Source of the DNA: Streptomyces sp. CB01635
GTDB taxonomy: Bacteria; Actinomycetota; Actinomycetes; Streptomycetales; Streptomycetaceae
Assembly (NCBI RefSeq): GCF_002803065.1
Contig: NZ_NNBL01000027.1
Span: forward strand, 1-43,537
DNA length: 43,537 bases
Direction of reading: 5' to 3'
The notes below the pieces were generated by a model, which was given only the letters and a program-made list of their open reading frames with translations, was not told the origin of the DNA and ran no database searches. Below are positions 9,201-15,836 of this stretch, piece after piece. Every line of letters begins with the position of its first letter. Position 1 is the first letter of the stretch. A program made the translations under genes and the position numbers.

Positions 9201-9751
9201 TCATGGGCGACCACGAGAAGTTCCTCGAGGAGCTGGGAGTGCTGACGGCGCGCCGCCTGCGCGAGGCCGAGCACGGCAAGGTCGTGCTGGTCGCGGGTGC
9301 CAAGGTCGCCACGCAGACCCCGCCGATCCGCTCCGGAGAGCGCGTCATCTTCACGACCCTGGACGACGGCACGGGCCTGGTCGACCTGGCCTTCTTCGAC
9401 GACGCGCACGCCGCGTGCGCGCACACCGTCTTCCACTCGTGGCTGCTCCTGGTCCGCGGCACGGTCCAGCGGCGCGGACCGCGCAGCCTCAGCGTGGTGG
9501 GCGCGGCCGCGTGGAACCTCGCGGACCTGGTGGAGGTGCGCCGGCAGGGCGGCCTCGACGCGGTGGCGCTGCGCCTGGCGGAGCCGCCCGAGCAGCCGCC
9601 GTCCGACGAGGACGACCCGGTCGACGGCCGTCGTATCCGCATGGCCACGGGATACGAGATGCACCCCTGGGCGGACCTGCGCCCGGCGGGCGACGGCCAG
9701 TCCGGACCGCCGCGCAAACTGTGGCACCAGAGCCCAGGGAGCGCAGGATGA
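6236..9751 (+). CDS. dnaE2: Error-prone DNA polymerase III alpha subunit DnaE2
   Basis: The protein has 1171 residues. It starts with the PHP domain ('FTHLHTVSGFSLRYGASHPE', His6 and His8 retained), followed by the PolIII alpha palm with 'ARGSGAGSLVNHLLG' and the catalytic triad region 'PDIDIDVES' (Asp426, 428, 430). The fingers, an (HhH)2 region and a C-terminal OB-fold follow. The short C-terminal end lacks the tau-binding extension of replicative DnaE1. GTG at 6236 is preceded by AGGAGG five bases away, and the family's usual N-terminus begins there. DnaE2 performs mutagenic translesion synthesis in actinobacteria, normally with ImuB. The stop overlaps the next start (ATGA). Residues 852-866 are a short tandem repeat with atypical codons. 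Confidence 0.95.
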   Translation: MPGFTHLHTVSGFSLRYGASHPERLAERASERGMDALALTDRDTLSGSVRFAKACVKAGVRPLFGTDLAVGGPPPAGSPAPGRTPAERRRQPVRGGAFIDESTPRVTFLARDGAIGWASLCRLVTAAHAAGETRLTWEDNHGDGLTVLLGPASDVGRALAAGRPDRAAHLLVPWREIYGDALRLEAVHHGREGTGPGSLRLAARTVGFAAEQGIRPVLSNDVRYADPGLGPVADVLDAARRLVPVDPRKELDSGERWLKDAGAMLMTAERVVEAAGFRRDAAYRLLEQTNAVAAECRVDPEDDLGLGSVHFPEPRLVGAGRRTAQRVLVSRAAAGMLRLGYDRKREYWERMHRELDIIAYHDFATYFLTVSQVVDDVRDMGIRVAARGSGAGSLVNHLLGIAHADPVEHGLLMERFLSKRRSVLPDIDIDVESARRLEVYRAIIDRFGAERVATVSMPETYRVRHAVRDVGAALSMDPADIDRIAKSFPHIRARDARAALEELPELRELVGESRRGGDRYGRMWELVEALDALPRGIAMHPCGVLLSDASLLARTPVMPTSGEGFPMSQFDKEDVEDLGLLKLDVLGVRMQSAMAHAVAETERATGSTVDLDAVAPGDPETYRLIKSTETLGCFQIESPGQRDLVGRLQPATFHDLVVDISLFRPGPVAADMVRPFIEARHGRAPVRYPHRDLEGPLKETYGVVVFHEQIIEIVNIMTGCGRDEADRVRRGLSDPDSQGRIRFWFAQQAAAHGYDAETIARTWEIVEAFGSYGFCKAHAVAFAVPTYQSAWLKAHHPAAFYAGLLTHDPGMYPKRLILADARRRGVPVLPLDVNKSAVAHRIELVSDKGSAGRESGGHESGGRKKEKWGVRLALSDVHGISEAEAARIEEGQPYSSLLDFWERARPSRPLAQRLAQVGGLDAFGANRRDLQLHLTELHRGTRGSRGARGAQLPLSGGHGTAPAGLPDLGDAERLSAELGVLGMDASRHLMGDHEKFLEELGVLTARRLREAEHGKVVLVAGAKVATQTPPIRSGERVIFTTLDDGTGLVDLAFFDDAHAACAHTVFHSWLLLVRGTVQRRGPRSLSVVGAAAWNLADLVEVRRQGGLDAVALRLAEPPEQPPSDEDDPVDGRRIRMATGYEMHPWADLRPAGDGQSGPPRKLWHQSPGSAG
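8789..8833 (+). repeat. Three tandem 15-base units inside dnaE2
   Basis: The units start at 8789, 8804 and 8819, each beginning GGTCRC and containing an A-rich core, and encode GRESG, GHESG and GRKKE in frame. The codons (GGT, GAA, AGT, AAA) are rare in the rest of the gene. The block sits in a hydrophilic linker between the fingers region and the HhH region. It is probably an expandable surface linker. Confidence 0.75.
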
Positions 9752-10722
9752 CCACTCTGTACGTACGGTTCCTGCTGCCGCCCGTGTACGAGGCGGCACT
9801 GCCCCAACTGATCGGCCTGCTGGGCGAGTTCAGCCCGACGGTCGAGGCGCTGCCGCCCGACGCCGCCCTCGTGGACCTGGGCGGCGCCGTGCGCTACTTC
9901 GGGCGGGACGCCGTCGAACTCGCCGCGGTGATCCGGGTGCGGGCGCTCGCCCTGTACGGGGTGGAGTGCGTGATCGGCGCGGGCCCCGGCCCGATGCTGG
10001 CGCGGATGGCCGCGCGGACGGCCTCGCCCGGGGTGACCCGGGTGGTGCCGGGGGACCCCGGCGCCGTGGCGGAGTTCCTCGCCGGGCAGCCGGTCGCCGC
10101 GCTGCCCGGCGTCGGCGCCGCCACCGCCCGCACCCTGTGCGAGTACGGGCTCGACACCCTGGACAGGGTGGCCGCCGCCCCGCAGGGCACCCTGCAACGG
10201 CTCACCACCGCCCGTATCGGCCGTGAACTGCACGAGAAGGCGCGCGGCGTCGACCGCACCCGGGTCACACCCAACGCCGCCACGCGGTCCACCGCCGCCG
10301 AACGCCCCTTCCCGCGCGACGAACTCGACCCGTACCGGCACCGCCGCGCCCTGCTCTCCCTCGCCGACGAGCTGGGCGCCCGGCTCCGCGACGGGAAGCA
10401 GGTGTGCCGCTCGCTGACCCTCACCGTGCGCTACGCCGACCGGTCCACGACGACCCGCAGTCGTACGCTCCCCGAGCCCACCGGGCACACGACCGCGCTG
10501 TCCACGGCCGCGTACCGGATGTACGAGGCGCTCGGCCTGCAGCGGGCCAGGGTGCGGGCGCTCGCTCTGCGGGCGGAGGGGCTCCGCCCGGTCGAGGGTT
10601 CCGCCTGTCAGCTGACCTTCGACCCCGCGGACGAGAAGGCGCGGGCGCTGGAGGCGGTGGCCGACCGGGCCCGGGCGCGGTTCGGACCCGGGGCGATCGT
10701 GCCCGGGCGGCTCGCGGCGTGA
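9748..10722 (+). CDS. Shortened Y-family polymerase-like protein, ImuB-type
   Basis: The protein has 324 residues. It shows part of the Y-family palm ('PDAALVDLGGAVRYFG'), a thumb HhH ('AALPGVGAATARTLCEYGL', about 112-131) and a little-finger-like C-terminal half ('SLTLTVRYADRSTTTRS'). The N-terminal strand that carries the first catalytic Asp in DinB ('HVDMDCFFA') is absent, and the 'SIDE' motif is not recognisable, so it is probably not an active polymerase. In mycobacteria the inactive ImuB bridges DnaE2 to the beta clamp. The ATGA overlap with dnaE2 supports that role here. No ImuA gene is next to it. A clamp-binding peptide is not obvious by eye. Confidence 0.8.
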   Translation: MTTLYVRFLLPPVYEAALPQLIGLLGEFSPTVEALPPDAALVDLGGAVRYFGRDAVELAAVIRVRALALYGVECVIGAGPGPMLARMAARTASPGVTRVVPGDPGAVAEFLAGQPVAALPGVGAATARTLCEYGLDTLDRVAAAPQGTLQRLTTARIGRELHEKARGVDRTRVTPNAATRSTAAERPFPRDELDPYRHRRALLSLADELGARLRDGKQVCRSLTLTVRYADRSTTTRSRTLPEPTGHTTALSTAAYRMYEALGLQRARVRALALRAEGLRPVEGSACQLTFDPADEKARALEAVADRARARFGPGAIVPGRLAA

Positions 10723-10726
10723 GCCG

Positions 10727-11101
10727 CTACTGAGCCCAGGGCGGCGTGAGGCGGGTGCCGTCCGCCAGCACGGCCTCCAGGCCCGCGGACGTCGTGACCC
10801 ACATGGCGGCGGGCGAGTCGCCGGGGTTCTCGACGGTGAGGGTCGCGCCCGGATTGACGATCGCGGTGTCGCCCGCGGCGAGCGTGTCCGTGCGCCCGTC
10901 GACCGTGAAGCGCAGACTGCCGCTGAGCACGTGCAGGATCTCCTCGCGGGACACCGTGTGGGCGACGCCCGGGGTGCCCGCCGGGATCTCGGCCCGCCAG
11001 GCGCACAGCTCCTTGCTGCCGGCGGCGGGTTTGGCGTACGAGACGAAACGGACGCCGTGCATCTCGTGAACGACGGCATCGGATGCGCGGACGACTGGCA
11101 T
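10727..11101 (-). CDS. Small cupin-domain protein
   Basis: The protein has 124 residues and one cupin barrel: 'GVAHTVSREEILHVLSGSLRF' provides the first motif (His and Glu present), and 'GDTAIVNPGATLTVENPG' the second, which lacks the usual metal-binding His. Metal binding may therefore be altered or lost. The start is the ATG at 11101 with GGGAG six bases upstream; the longer frame back to 11179 would translate the operator. It diverges from a marR gene across a strong palindromic operator and is presumably its regulated partner. The function is unknown. A stress or small-molecule-binding role is possible. Confidence 0.85.
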   Translation of the reverse strand: MPVVRASDAVVHEMHGVRFVSYAKPAAGSKELCAWRAEIPAGTPGVAHTVSREEILHVLSGSLRFTVDGRTDTLAAGDTAIVNPGATLTVENPGDSPAAMWVTTSAGLEAVLADGTRLTPPWAQ

Positions 11102-11133
11102 GGCGACTCCCTTGAGCGGATCGGTCGAGCGAG

Positions 11134-11197
11134 CTATGTAGTCAAGCAACTTGACTACATAGTCAGGCAGCTTGACCAAACCGTCAAGGGTGTTTCA
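11134..11197 (+). promoter_or_regulatory. Triple operator between the cupin and marR genes
   Basis: A perfect inverted repeat has 13-base arms at 11134-11146 and 11150-11162 around CAA. Its core GTCAAGcaaCTTGAC (11141) recurs as GTCAGGcagCTTGAC at 11162, and a half-site GTCAAG recurs at 11183. The starts are exactly 21 bases apart, two helical turns, so bound dimers would lie on one face of the DNA. The layout and the divergent marR gene suggest autoregulation and control of the cupin gene. Confidence 0.75.
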
Positions 11198-11205
11198 ATG
11201 GCTCC

Positions 11206-11652
11206 GTGCAGAACTCCGAGGCCATGGCCCTGTCCGCCGCCCTGCTCTCCGCCGCCGGCGAGCTGACGCAACGCATCCACGAGGGGGTCGTCGCCCGCGG
11301 CTTCGAGGGGCTGCGGCCCGCGCACGGATTCGCCTTCGCGCGGCTCTCCTGGGACGGCGCCACCGCCACCGACCTCGCCGCGCATCTGGGGGTCACCAAG
11401 CAGGCCGCGAGCCAGCTCGTCGACGAGCTCGTGCGCAAGGGCTACGCCGAGCGCCGGCCCCACCCGGACGACGCCCGCGCCCGGCTCGTCGTCATGACCG
11501 AACGCGGCTGGGCCTGCGCACGGGCCGCCGAGGAGTCCGCCGCCGACGCCGTACGGCCGTGGGTCGAGCGGCTCGGCGAGCGCAAGGCCCGTGCTCTGCT
11601 GGACCAGTTGACCGCCGTCGCGCCTGACGGACCCATCAGGCCCGCCTGGTGA
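11206..11652 (+). CDS. MarR-family transcriptional regulator
   Basis: The protein has 148 residues with the MarR winged helix: 'ATDLAAHLGVTKQAASQLVDEL' is the recognition region (about 52-74), and 'GYAERRPHPDDARARLVV' is the wing with the typical D-x-R motif. The terminal helices form the dimer. The GTG at 11206 is used here. The ATG at 11224 is an alternative, and no good ribosome site precedes either, so translation could be from a short or leaderless mRNA. It probably represses itself and the divergent cupin gene through the 21-base-phased sites upstream. There is no obvious redox Cys pair, so a phenolic or other small ligand is more likely than oxidation. Confidence 0.9.
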   Translation: MQNSEAMALSAALLSAAGELTQRIHEGVVARGFEGLRPAHGFAFARLSWDGATATDLAAHLGVTKQAASQLVDELVRKGYAERRPHPDDARARLVVMTERGWACARAAEESAADAVRPWVERLGERKARALLDQLTAVAPDGPIRPAW

Positions 11653-11825
11653 CACCGCGTCAGCACCGGAAGCGTCCAGCTACCACTGCAAGTTTTTACT
11701 GACGCGTAACTTCACTCTTTTACTACTGGCGCGTAATTTGGCTGGCAGTACAGCATCCTCGTGATCCGGATCACAGGGCACGCACCCCACATCGCAACTC
11801 CCTTGAGCCGCAAGGAGATCACACG

Positions 11826-12692
11826 ATGCTGCCCCGGAACTGGAAACGTGCGGTCAGATCCCTGACCGCGGCCCTGCTGCTCACCGCCGTGGCCGGCGCC
11901 GTCCCCGCCGCCGCCCACGCCGACACCGCCGTCAGCAGCGGCTGGAACAACTACGCCTGCAAGCCGTCCGCCGCTCACCCGCGCCCCGTCGTCCTCGTCC
12001 ACGGCACCTTCGGGAACTCCGTCGACAACTGGCTGGTCCTCGCCCCCTACCTGGTGAACCGCGGCTACTGTGTCTTCTCGCTCGACTACGGACAGTTGCC
12101 CGGCGTCCCGCTCTTCTACGGCCTCGGCCCCATCGACAAGTCGGCGGGCCAGCTCGACACCTTCGTCGACAAGGTGCTCGCCGCCACCGGCGCCCCCAAG
12201 GCCGACCTCGTCGGCCACTCGCAGGGCGGCATGATGCCCCGCTACTACCTCAAGTTCCTCGGTGGCGCCGCGAAGGTGAACTCCCTCGTCGGCGTCGCGC
12301 CCGACAACCACGGCACCACCCTGAACGGCCTGACGAACCTCCTGCCGTACTTCCCCGGGGTCGGTGACCTGCTGACCCTCGCCACCCCCGGCCTCGCCGA
12401 CCAGATGGCGGGCTCCCCGTTCATCACCAAGCTCAACCAGGGCGGGGACACCGTCCCCGGCGTCCACTACACCGTCATCGCGACCAAGTACGACGAGGTC
12501 GTCACGCCGTACGGCACCCAGTTCCTGAGCGGCCCCGACGTCCGCAACGTCAAGCTCCAGGACCTGTGCTCCGTCGACCTGTCCGAGCACGTCGCCATCG
12601 GCACCATCGACCGCGTCGCCTTCCACGAGGTCGCGAACGCCCTCGACCCGGCCCACGCCACCCCCACCACCTGCGCCTCGGCGGTGAGTTGA
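11826..12692 (+). CDS. Secreted class 2 lipase (alpha/beta hydrolase)
   Basis: The protein has 288 residues with a signal peptide (basic 'RNWKRAVR', hydrophobic 13-30, 'AHA' cleavage near 32). The mature part carries the oxyanion motif 'VLVHGTFGN' and the nucleophile elbow 'GHSQGG' (Ser132). Asp223 in 'TKYDEVV' and His255 in 'DLSEHVAIG' complete a likely triad. Paired Cys suggest disulfides. The family is the actinobacterial extracellular triacylglycerol lipase/esterase group (Pfam Lipase_2). AAGGAG lies eight bases before the ATG. The upstream 170 bases include AT-rich TTAC/GTAA repeats (11696-11735) that could hold the promoter. It converges on the LPMO gene with a shared terminator. Confidence 0.92.
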   Translation: MLPRNWKRAVRSLTAALLLTAVAGAVPAAAHADTAVSSGWNNYACKPSAAHPRPVVLVHGTFGNSVDNWLVLAPYLVNRGYCVFSLDYGQLPGVPLFYGLGPIDKSAGQLDTFVDKVLAATGAPKADLVGHSQGGMMPRYYLKFLGGAAKVNSLVGVAPDNHGTTLNGLTNLLPYFPGVGDLLTLATPGLADQMAGSPFITKLNQGGDTVPGVHYTVIATKYDEVVTPYGTQFLSGPDVRNVKLQDLCSVDLSEHVAIGTIDRVAFHEVANALDPAHATPTTCASAVS

Positions 12693-12717
12693 GCGCACCG
12701 CAGCCAGAAACGCAAAA

Positions 12718-12757
12718 GGGCCGCCGCCTCCAGGAGTGGGCAGGGAGACGGCGGCCC
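12718..12757. terminator. Hairpin between the convergent lipase and LPMO genes
   Basis: GGGCCGCCG (12718-12726) pairs perfectly with CGGCGGCCC (12749-12757) around a 22-base loop. It is preceded by an A-run on the plus strand (12713-12717), which reads as a T-run for the minus-strand LPMO transcript, so it probably serves both genes. Confidence 0.65.
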
Positions 12758-12769
12758 GGCTGTGCGGCG

Positions 12770-13768
12770 TCAGCGGCTGTGACGCCCACCCGCCACGGAG
12801 CGGCGCCGCACCGACGCGAACATCGTCGCGGCACCGATCGCCAGAACCGCGGCGCCGCCCATCGCGATGTACGGGGTGGTGCTGTCGCCGCCCGTCTCGG
12901 CGAGGTTGTCGTCGGCGAGGGGCTTCGCGGCACCGCCCTTCGCCTCGGGCCCGTGGCCGCCCGTCGAGTCGTCGGCGGCGTCGGCAGCGGGGGCCGCGGA
13001 CTCCTCGGCCTGCGGCTCGGCGCTGCCCCCGGCGTCACCGTGGTGGTGCTCCACGGACGACTTGCCGGCACCGTCCGCGATCTCCTGGTCGGAGGGCGCG
13101 GACGCGGCGGGAGCGGCCGCACCGGCCCCGCTGTCCTTGCCGAACACCACGTCGGAGCACGTGTAGAAGGCCTCGGGGGAGTCGGAGCGCTGCCAGACCG
13201 AGTAGATGAGGTGACGGCCCGACCGTGCCGGGACGTCACCGTCGAAGACGTAGTCGCCGTTCTCCAGCTTCGGGTCGGTGACCTTGACGAAGGGCTGAGC
13301 CTCCAGGTCCGACCACTTCAGCGGCTTCGCCGGGTCGTACGAGTCCTTGGTGATGTACAGCTCGAACGAGCCCTTGTGCGGGGCCGTTCCCTTGTAGTGG
13401 AAGGTGTGGCTGCCCGCCGACATCGGGCTCGACGGCCAGTCGGCGCGCGGAAGGTCGAGCCCCTTGTACTTGTCGTTGCCCGCGCTGCACAGCTTGCCGT
13501 CGGGGATGATCTCCTTCGACCTGCCCGCGGCGTTCGCGATGTTGACCGCGTTCCAGTCGTAGAAGGCCTGCGCGCCACTGGCCGCGACGGCGGCCTTGCA
13601 CGCCGCTGACTGCGGGCTCTCCGGGCCCTCCGCGTAGCAGGCGGAGACGCGGCTGACCGGATCCGTCATCGAGCCGTGCGCCGACGCGGGCGCGGCGGCC
13701 AGCGCGGTCAGGGCGAACGGGACGGCACCTGCGACGGCGAACGCGGCGGCCTTGCGGCGAACTGTCAT
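12770..13768 (-). CDS. Cell-wall-anchored AA10 lytic polysaccharide monooxygenase
   Basis: The protein has 332 residues. Signal cleavage after Ala30 exposes His31 ('HGSMTDP'), the N-terminal copper-brace residue; the second brace His is probably His131 ('TAPHKGSFELYIT'). The AA10 domain runs to about 211, followed by an Ala/Ser/acidic linker with a His triplet (241-243), the sortase signal LAETG (289-293), a hydrophobic segment (about 299-318) and a basic tail. LAxTG is the class E sortase motif of Streptomyces, so the enzyme should be attached to peptidoglycan rather than released. AA10 enzymes cleave chitin or cellulose by oxidation; which one is not visible here. No sortase gene is nearby. 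GAGGAG precedes the ATG. Confidence 0.93.
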   Translation of the reverse strand: MTVRRKAAAFAVAGAVPFALTALAAAPASAHGSMTDPVSRVSACYAEGPESPQSAACKAAVAASGAQAFYDWNAVNIANAAGRSKEIIPDGKLCSAGNDKYKGLDLPRADWPSSPMSAGSHTFHYKGTAPHKGSFELYITKDSYDPAKPLKWSDLEAQPFVKVTDPKLENGDYVFDGDVPARSGRHLIYSVWQRSDSPEAFYTCSDVVFGKDSGAGAAAPAASAPSDQEIADGAGKSSVEHHHGDAGGSAEPQAEESAAPAADAADDSTGGHGPEAKGGAAKPLADDNLAETGGDSTTPYIAMGGAAVLAIGAATMFASVRRRSVAGGRHSR

Positions 13769-13860
13769 GAGTGGAACTCCTCAACGGCGGTTCAGGGGTG
13801 GGGGGACGGGCCGCGACGACGGCCCCGGCGGTGAGAAAGCTAGCCCCTGAAAACCGCGAA

Positions 13861-13883
13861 ATCGCCTGCTGAGGGCAGGCGAT
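13861..13883. promoter_or_regulatory. Inverted repeat upstream of the LPMO gene
   Basis: ATCGCCTGC (13861-13869) and GCAGGCGAT (13875-13883) are perfect 9-base arms around TGAGG, about 95 bases before the LPMO start and 75 before the divergent acetyltransferase. It does not resemble the DasR site. It could be an operator for either gene or a 5' UTR hairpin. Confidence 0.45.
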
Positions 13884-13958
13884 GGCGATCTTTATGGTGC
13901 GGTTAAGGGAGGGCTAATCGGGGGCTCAGACTGCGATCATGTCCCGTACTGTGCGGCC

Positions 13959-14438
13959 ATGACTCACACAGTTCGCCGCGCCGAAGCAGCCGACGTGCCC
14001 GCAGTGAAAGCGGTGACCGACGCCGCGTACCGCCACTACATCGACCGGATCGGAGTGGTGCCCGCGCCCATGGAGGCCGACCACGGCGCCGAGGTGGCCG
14101 CGGGCAAGGTGTACGTCGTGGACGGCGAGCGAGGCGGCGGGCCCGCCGTCATCGGGCTCGTCGTCATCGAGCCCCGCGAGGACCATCTGTTCCTCGACAG
14201 CATCGCCGTCCACCCCGACGCCCATGGACAGGGCGTGGGGCGGCGGCTGCTGGCGTTCGTCGACGAGCACGCGCGCGTGCTCGGCCTTCCCGAGGTGCGG
14301 CTCTACACGAACGCGATGATGTGGGAGAACCAGGAGCTCTATCCGCGCTACGGATACGAGGTCGTGGAGCGCCGCACCGACGGCCTCTACGACCGCATCC
14401 ACTACCGCAAGCGGCTCTCCGCGGCCCGGTCCGCCTGA
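13959..14438 (+). CDS. GNAT-family N-acetyltransferase
   Basis: The protein has 159 residues and a single GNAT fold. Motif A is 'LDSIAVHPDAHGQGVGRRLLAFV' (about 86-108) with the Q-G-x-G acetyl-CoA loop; 'LYTNAMMWENQELYPRYGYEVVER' (about 113-136) is motif B with the usual N-x-x-x-Y pattern. It is cytoplasmic. The substrate is unknown; the family contains amine, antibiotic and protein acetyltransferases. No clear ribosome site precedes the ATG. It diverges from the LPMO gene and converges on a tiny ORF. Confidence 0.9.
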   Translation: MTHTVRRAEAADVPAVKAVTDAAYRHYIDRIGVVPAPMEADHGAEVAAGKVYVVDGERGGGPAVIGLVVIEPREDHLFLDSIAVHPDAHGQGVGRRLLAFVDEHARVLGLPEVRLYTNAMMWENQELYPRYGYEVVERRTDGLYDRIHYRKRLSAARSA

Positions 14439-14457
14439 CGCGTGCGTCCCGGCCCGC

Positions 14458-14601
14458 TCACTCGTCGGGCCACCACGTGCGCCGGATGTCCTTGCGCACT
14501 TCCGGACGGTCGTGGCGGCGCTCCGCGGCGGCGTCGTCCTGCTGCTGCCGGCGGGTGGTGCTGGTCTTCGCCACGGGCTTGTTGATGGTCACACGGCGCA
14601 T
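14458..14601 (-). CDS. Very small basic protein (47 residues)
   Basis: This ORF begins 'MRRVTINKPVAKTSTTRRQQ' and ends 'RTWWPDE'. A textbook ribosome site, AGGAGG, lies at 14607-14612, five bases before the ATG, and third positions are mostly G or C. It is strongly charged (many Arg, a central run of Ala and Asp, an acidic end) with no membrane segment. I do not recognise a family. It converges on the acetyltransferase gene with only 19 bases between the stops, and the methyltransferase diverges from it. The strong ribosome site is the main reason to call it real. Confidence 0.65.
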   Translation of the reverse strand: MRRVTINKPVAKTSTTRRQQQDDAAAERRHDRPEVRKDIRRTWWPDE

Positions 14602-14711
14602 GACTGCCTCCTGTGCCTACCCCGGTTCCACTGCGGTACCGCTGTAGACGTGTTCCCCGGAGGGTGACGCATCGAAGCGTGATTGTCAGTGGCAGGTGTC
14701 ACGATCTGGGC

Positions 14712-15347
14712 ATGAGGATGAGCGAGGACACCACGAAACGGGACATGACGCCCCTCGGACCGGTCGACTGGGACACCGAGGCCGCGGCCTTCGACGACGA
14801 ACCCGACCATGGCCTGCGTGATCCCGCCGTGCGCGAGGCCTGGGCCGCGCGCCTGCGGGACTGGCTGCCGGATCACCCCTGTGACCTGCTCGACCTGGGC
14901 TGCGGCACGGGCAGCATGTCGCTGCTCGCCACCGACCAGGGACACAGCGTGACCGCGGTCGACCTGTCGCCCGCCATGGTGGACCTCGCGCGCGCCAAGC
15001 TGGCCGGCCGGGCCGCGCGGGTGCTCGTCGGGGACGCCGCGGCGCCGCCCGTCGCAGGCGAGACCTTCGACGTCATACTCATGCGGCACGTCGCGTGGAC
15101 ACTGCCCGACCTCGACGGCGCCCTCGCGCACTGGCTCTCGCTGCTGCGGCCCGGCGGGCGGCTGATCCTGGTGGAGGGCGTGTGGGGAACGCTCAGCCCC
15201 GTCGGCATCCCGGCGGCCCGGCTCACCGGCGCCCTCGCTCCGCTCGTCGCCCACATCCGGCACGAACCGCTCTCCGGGGACGCGCTGCTGTGGGGGAGAC
15301 AGGTCGAGGACGACCGGTACGCGGTGGTCGCGACGCTAGGCCAATAG
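14712..15347 (+). CDS. Class I SAM-dependent methyltransferase
   Basis: The protein has 211 residues and is a compact Rossmann methyltransferase. Motif I is 'LLDLGCGTGSMSL' (about 59-71), the acidic post-I position is 'VTAVDLSP', and 'FDVILMRHVAWTLPD' and 'LRPGGRLILVEG' follow in the expected order. It is cytoplasmic. The acceptor is not evident; the compact form (Methyltransf_11/25 type) is typical of small-molecule enzymes. ATG at 14712 or 14718 could be the start, and neither has a strong ribosome site. The 3' end overlaps the convergent DUF402 gene by 12 bases. Confidence 0.9.
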   Translation: MRMSEDTTKRDMTPLGPVDWDTEAAAFDDEPDHGLRDPAVREAWAARLRDWLPDHPCDLLDLGCGTGSMSLLATDQGHSVTAVDLSPAMVDLARAKLAGRAARVLVGDAAAPPVAGETFDVILMRHVAWTLPDLDGALAHWLSLLRPGGRLILVEGVWGTLSPVGIPAARLTGALAPLVAHIRHEPLSGDALLWGRQVEDDRYAVVATLGQ

Positions 15348-15836
15348 CCGGCCGAACCCCTCGGTGCGCGCGAGGAGTTCGAGGTCGTCGAGGGCGCGGA
15401 CTGCGGCCGCCGCCGCGTGCGGGTCGCGCTCCGCGAGCCCGCTCTCCGCGAACTCGTCCTCGTCGAGGCGCAGTACGTCGCTGCCGTCCGCCGAGACCCA
15501 CAGGTCGAGGTCGAGATCCTCCACGCGGAGCTCGCCGCCCTCGCGGACCGCCGGCCGCGTCACATCGCAGTACCAGCCCTTGAACGTGCCGCCGCCGGTG
15601 CGTACCTCCTTGACCGCGTACCACCGGTCCCGCCAGTAGTGCTCGGTGAAGACGTCGCCCGGCCCGAACTGCACGAACCCGAAGTCCCTGACCCCGGGGG
15701 AGGCCCAGGCGGCGGTGACGGTCACGCGCGTGCCGTCGTCACGGACGACGTCCGCGGGGTAACGGATCTTGAGCCGGCCCGCCTTGACGAGGACCACGTC
15801 GAGGGCCTCGGCGGGATCAGGTGAGGGTGCGGACAT
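15336..15836 (-). CDS. DUF402 family protein (possible nucleotide/phosphoester hydrolase)
   Basis: The protein has 166 residues. The DUF402 core is visible as 'FVQFGPGDVFTEHYWRDRWYAVKEV', then 'GWYCDVTRPAV', then 'VEDLDLDLWV' with an acidic cluster and 'LDEDEF'. Characterised members (staphylococcal nucleoside tri/diphosphatases, FomD of fosfomycin biosynthesis) are metal-dependent phosphohydrolases using such Asp/Glu clusters. The substrate here is unknown. The ATG at 15836 lies inside the 3' end of the double GNAT gene (20-base overlap), so the two are co-transcribed and probably co-translated. Confidence 0.85.
   Translation of the reverse strand: MSAPSPDPAEALDVVLVKAGRLKIRYPADVVRDDGTRVTVTAAWASPGVRDFGFVQFGPGDVFTEHYWRDRWYAVKEVRTGGGTFKGWYCDVTRPAVREGGELRVEDLDLDLWVSADGSDVLRLDEDEFAESGLAERDPHAAAAAVRALDDLELLARTEGFGRLLA

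Noticed and set aside
6179..9799. 1206-codon open frame on the minus strand opposite dnaE2
   Set aside because: It mirrors dnaE2 almost exactly, has no ribosome site and an Arg/Gly/Val-rich composition typical of the antisense of GC-rich genes. The plus-strand protein has clear polymerase motifs.
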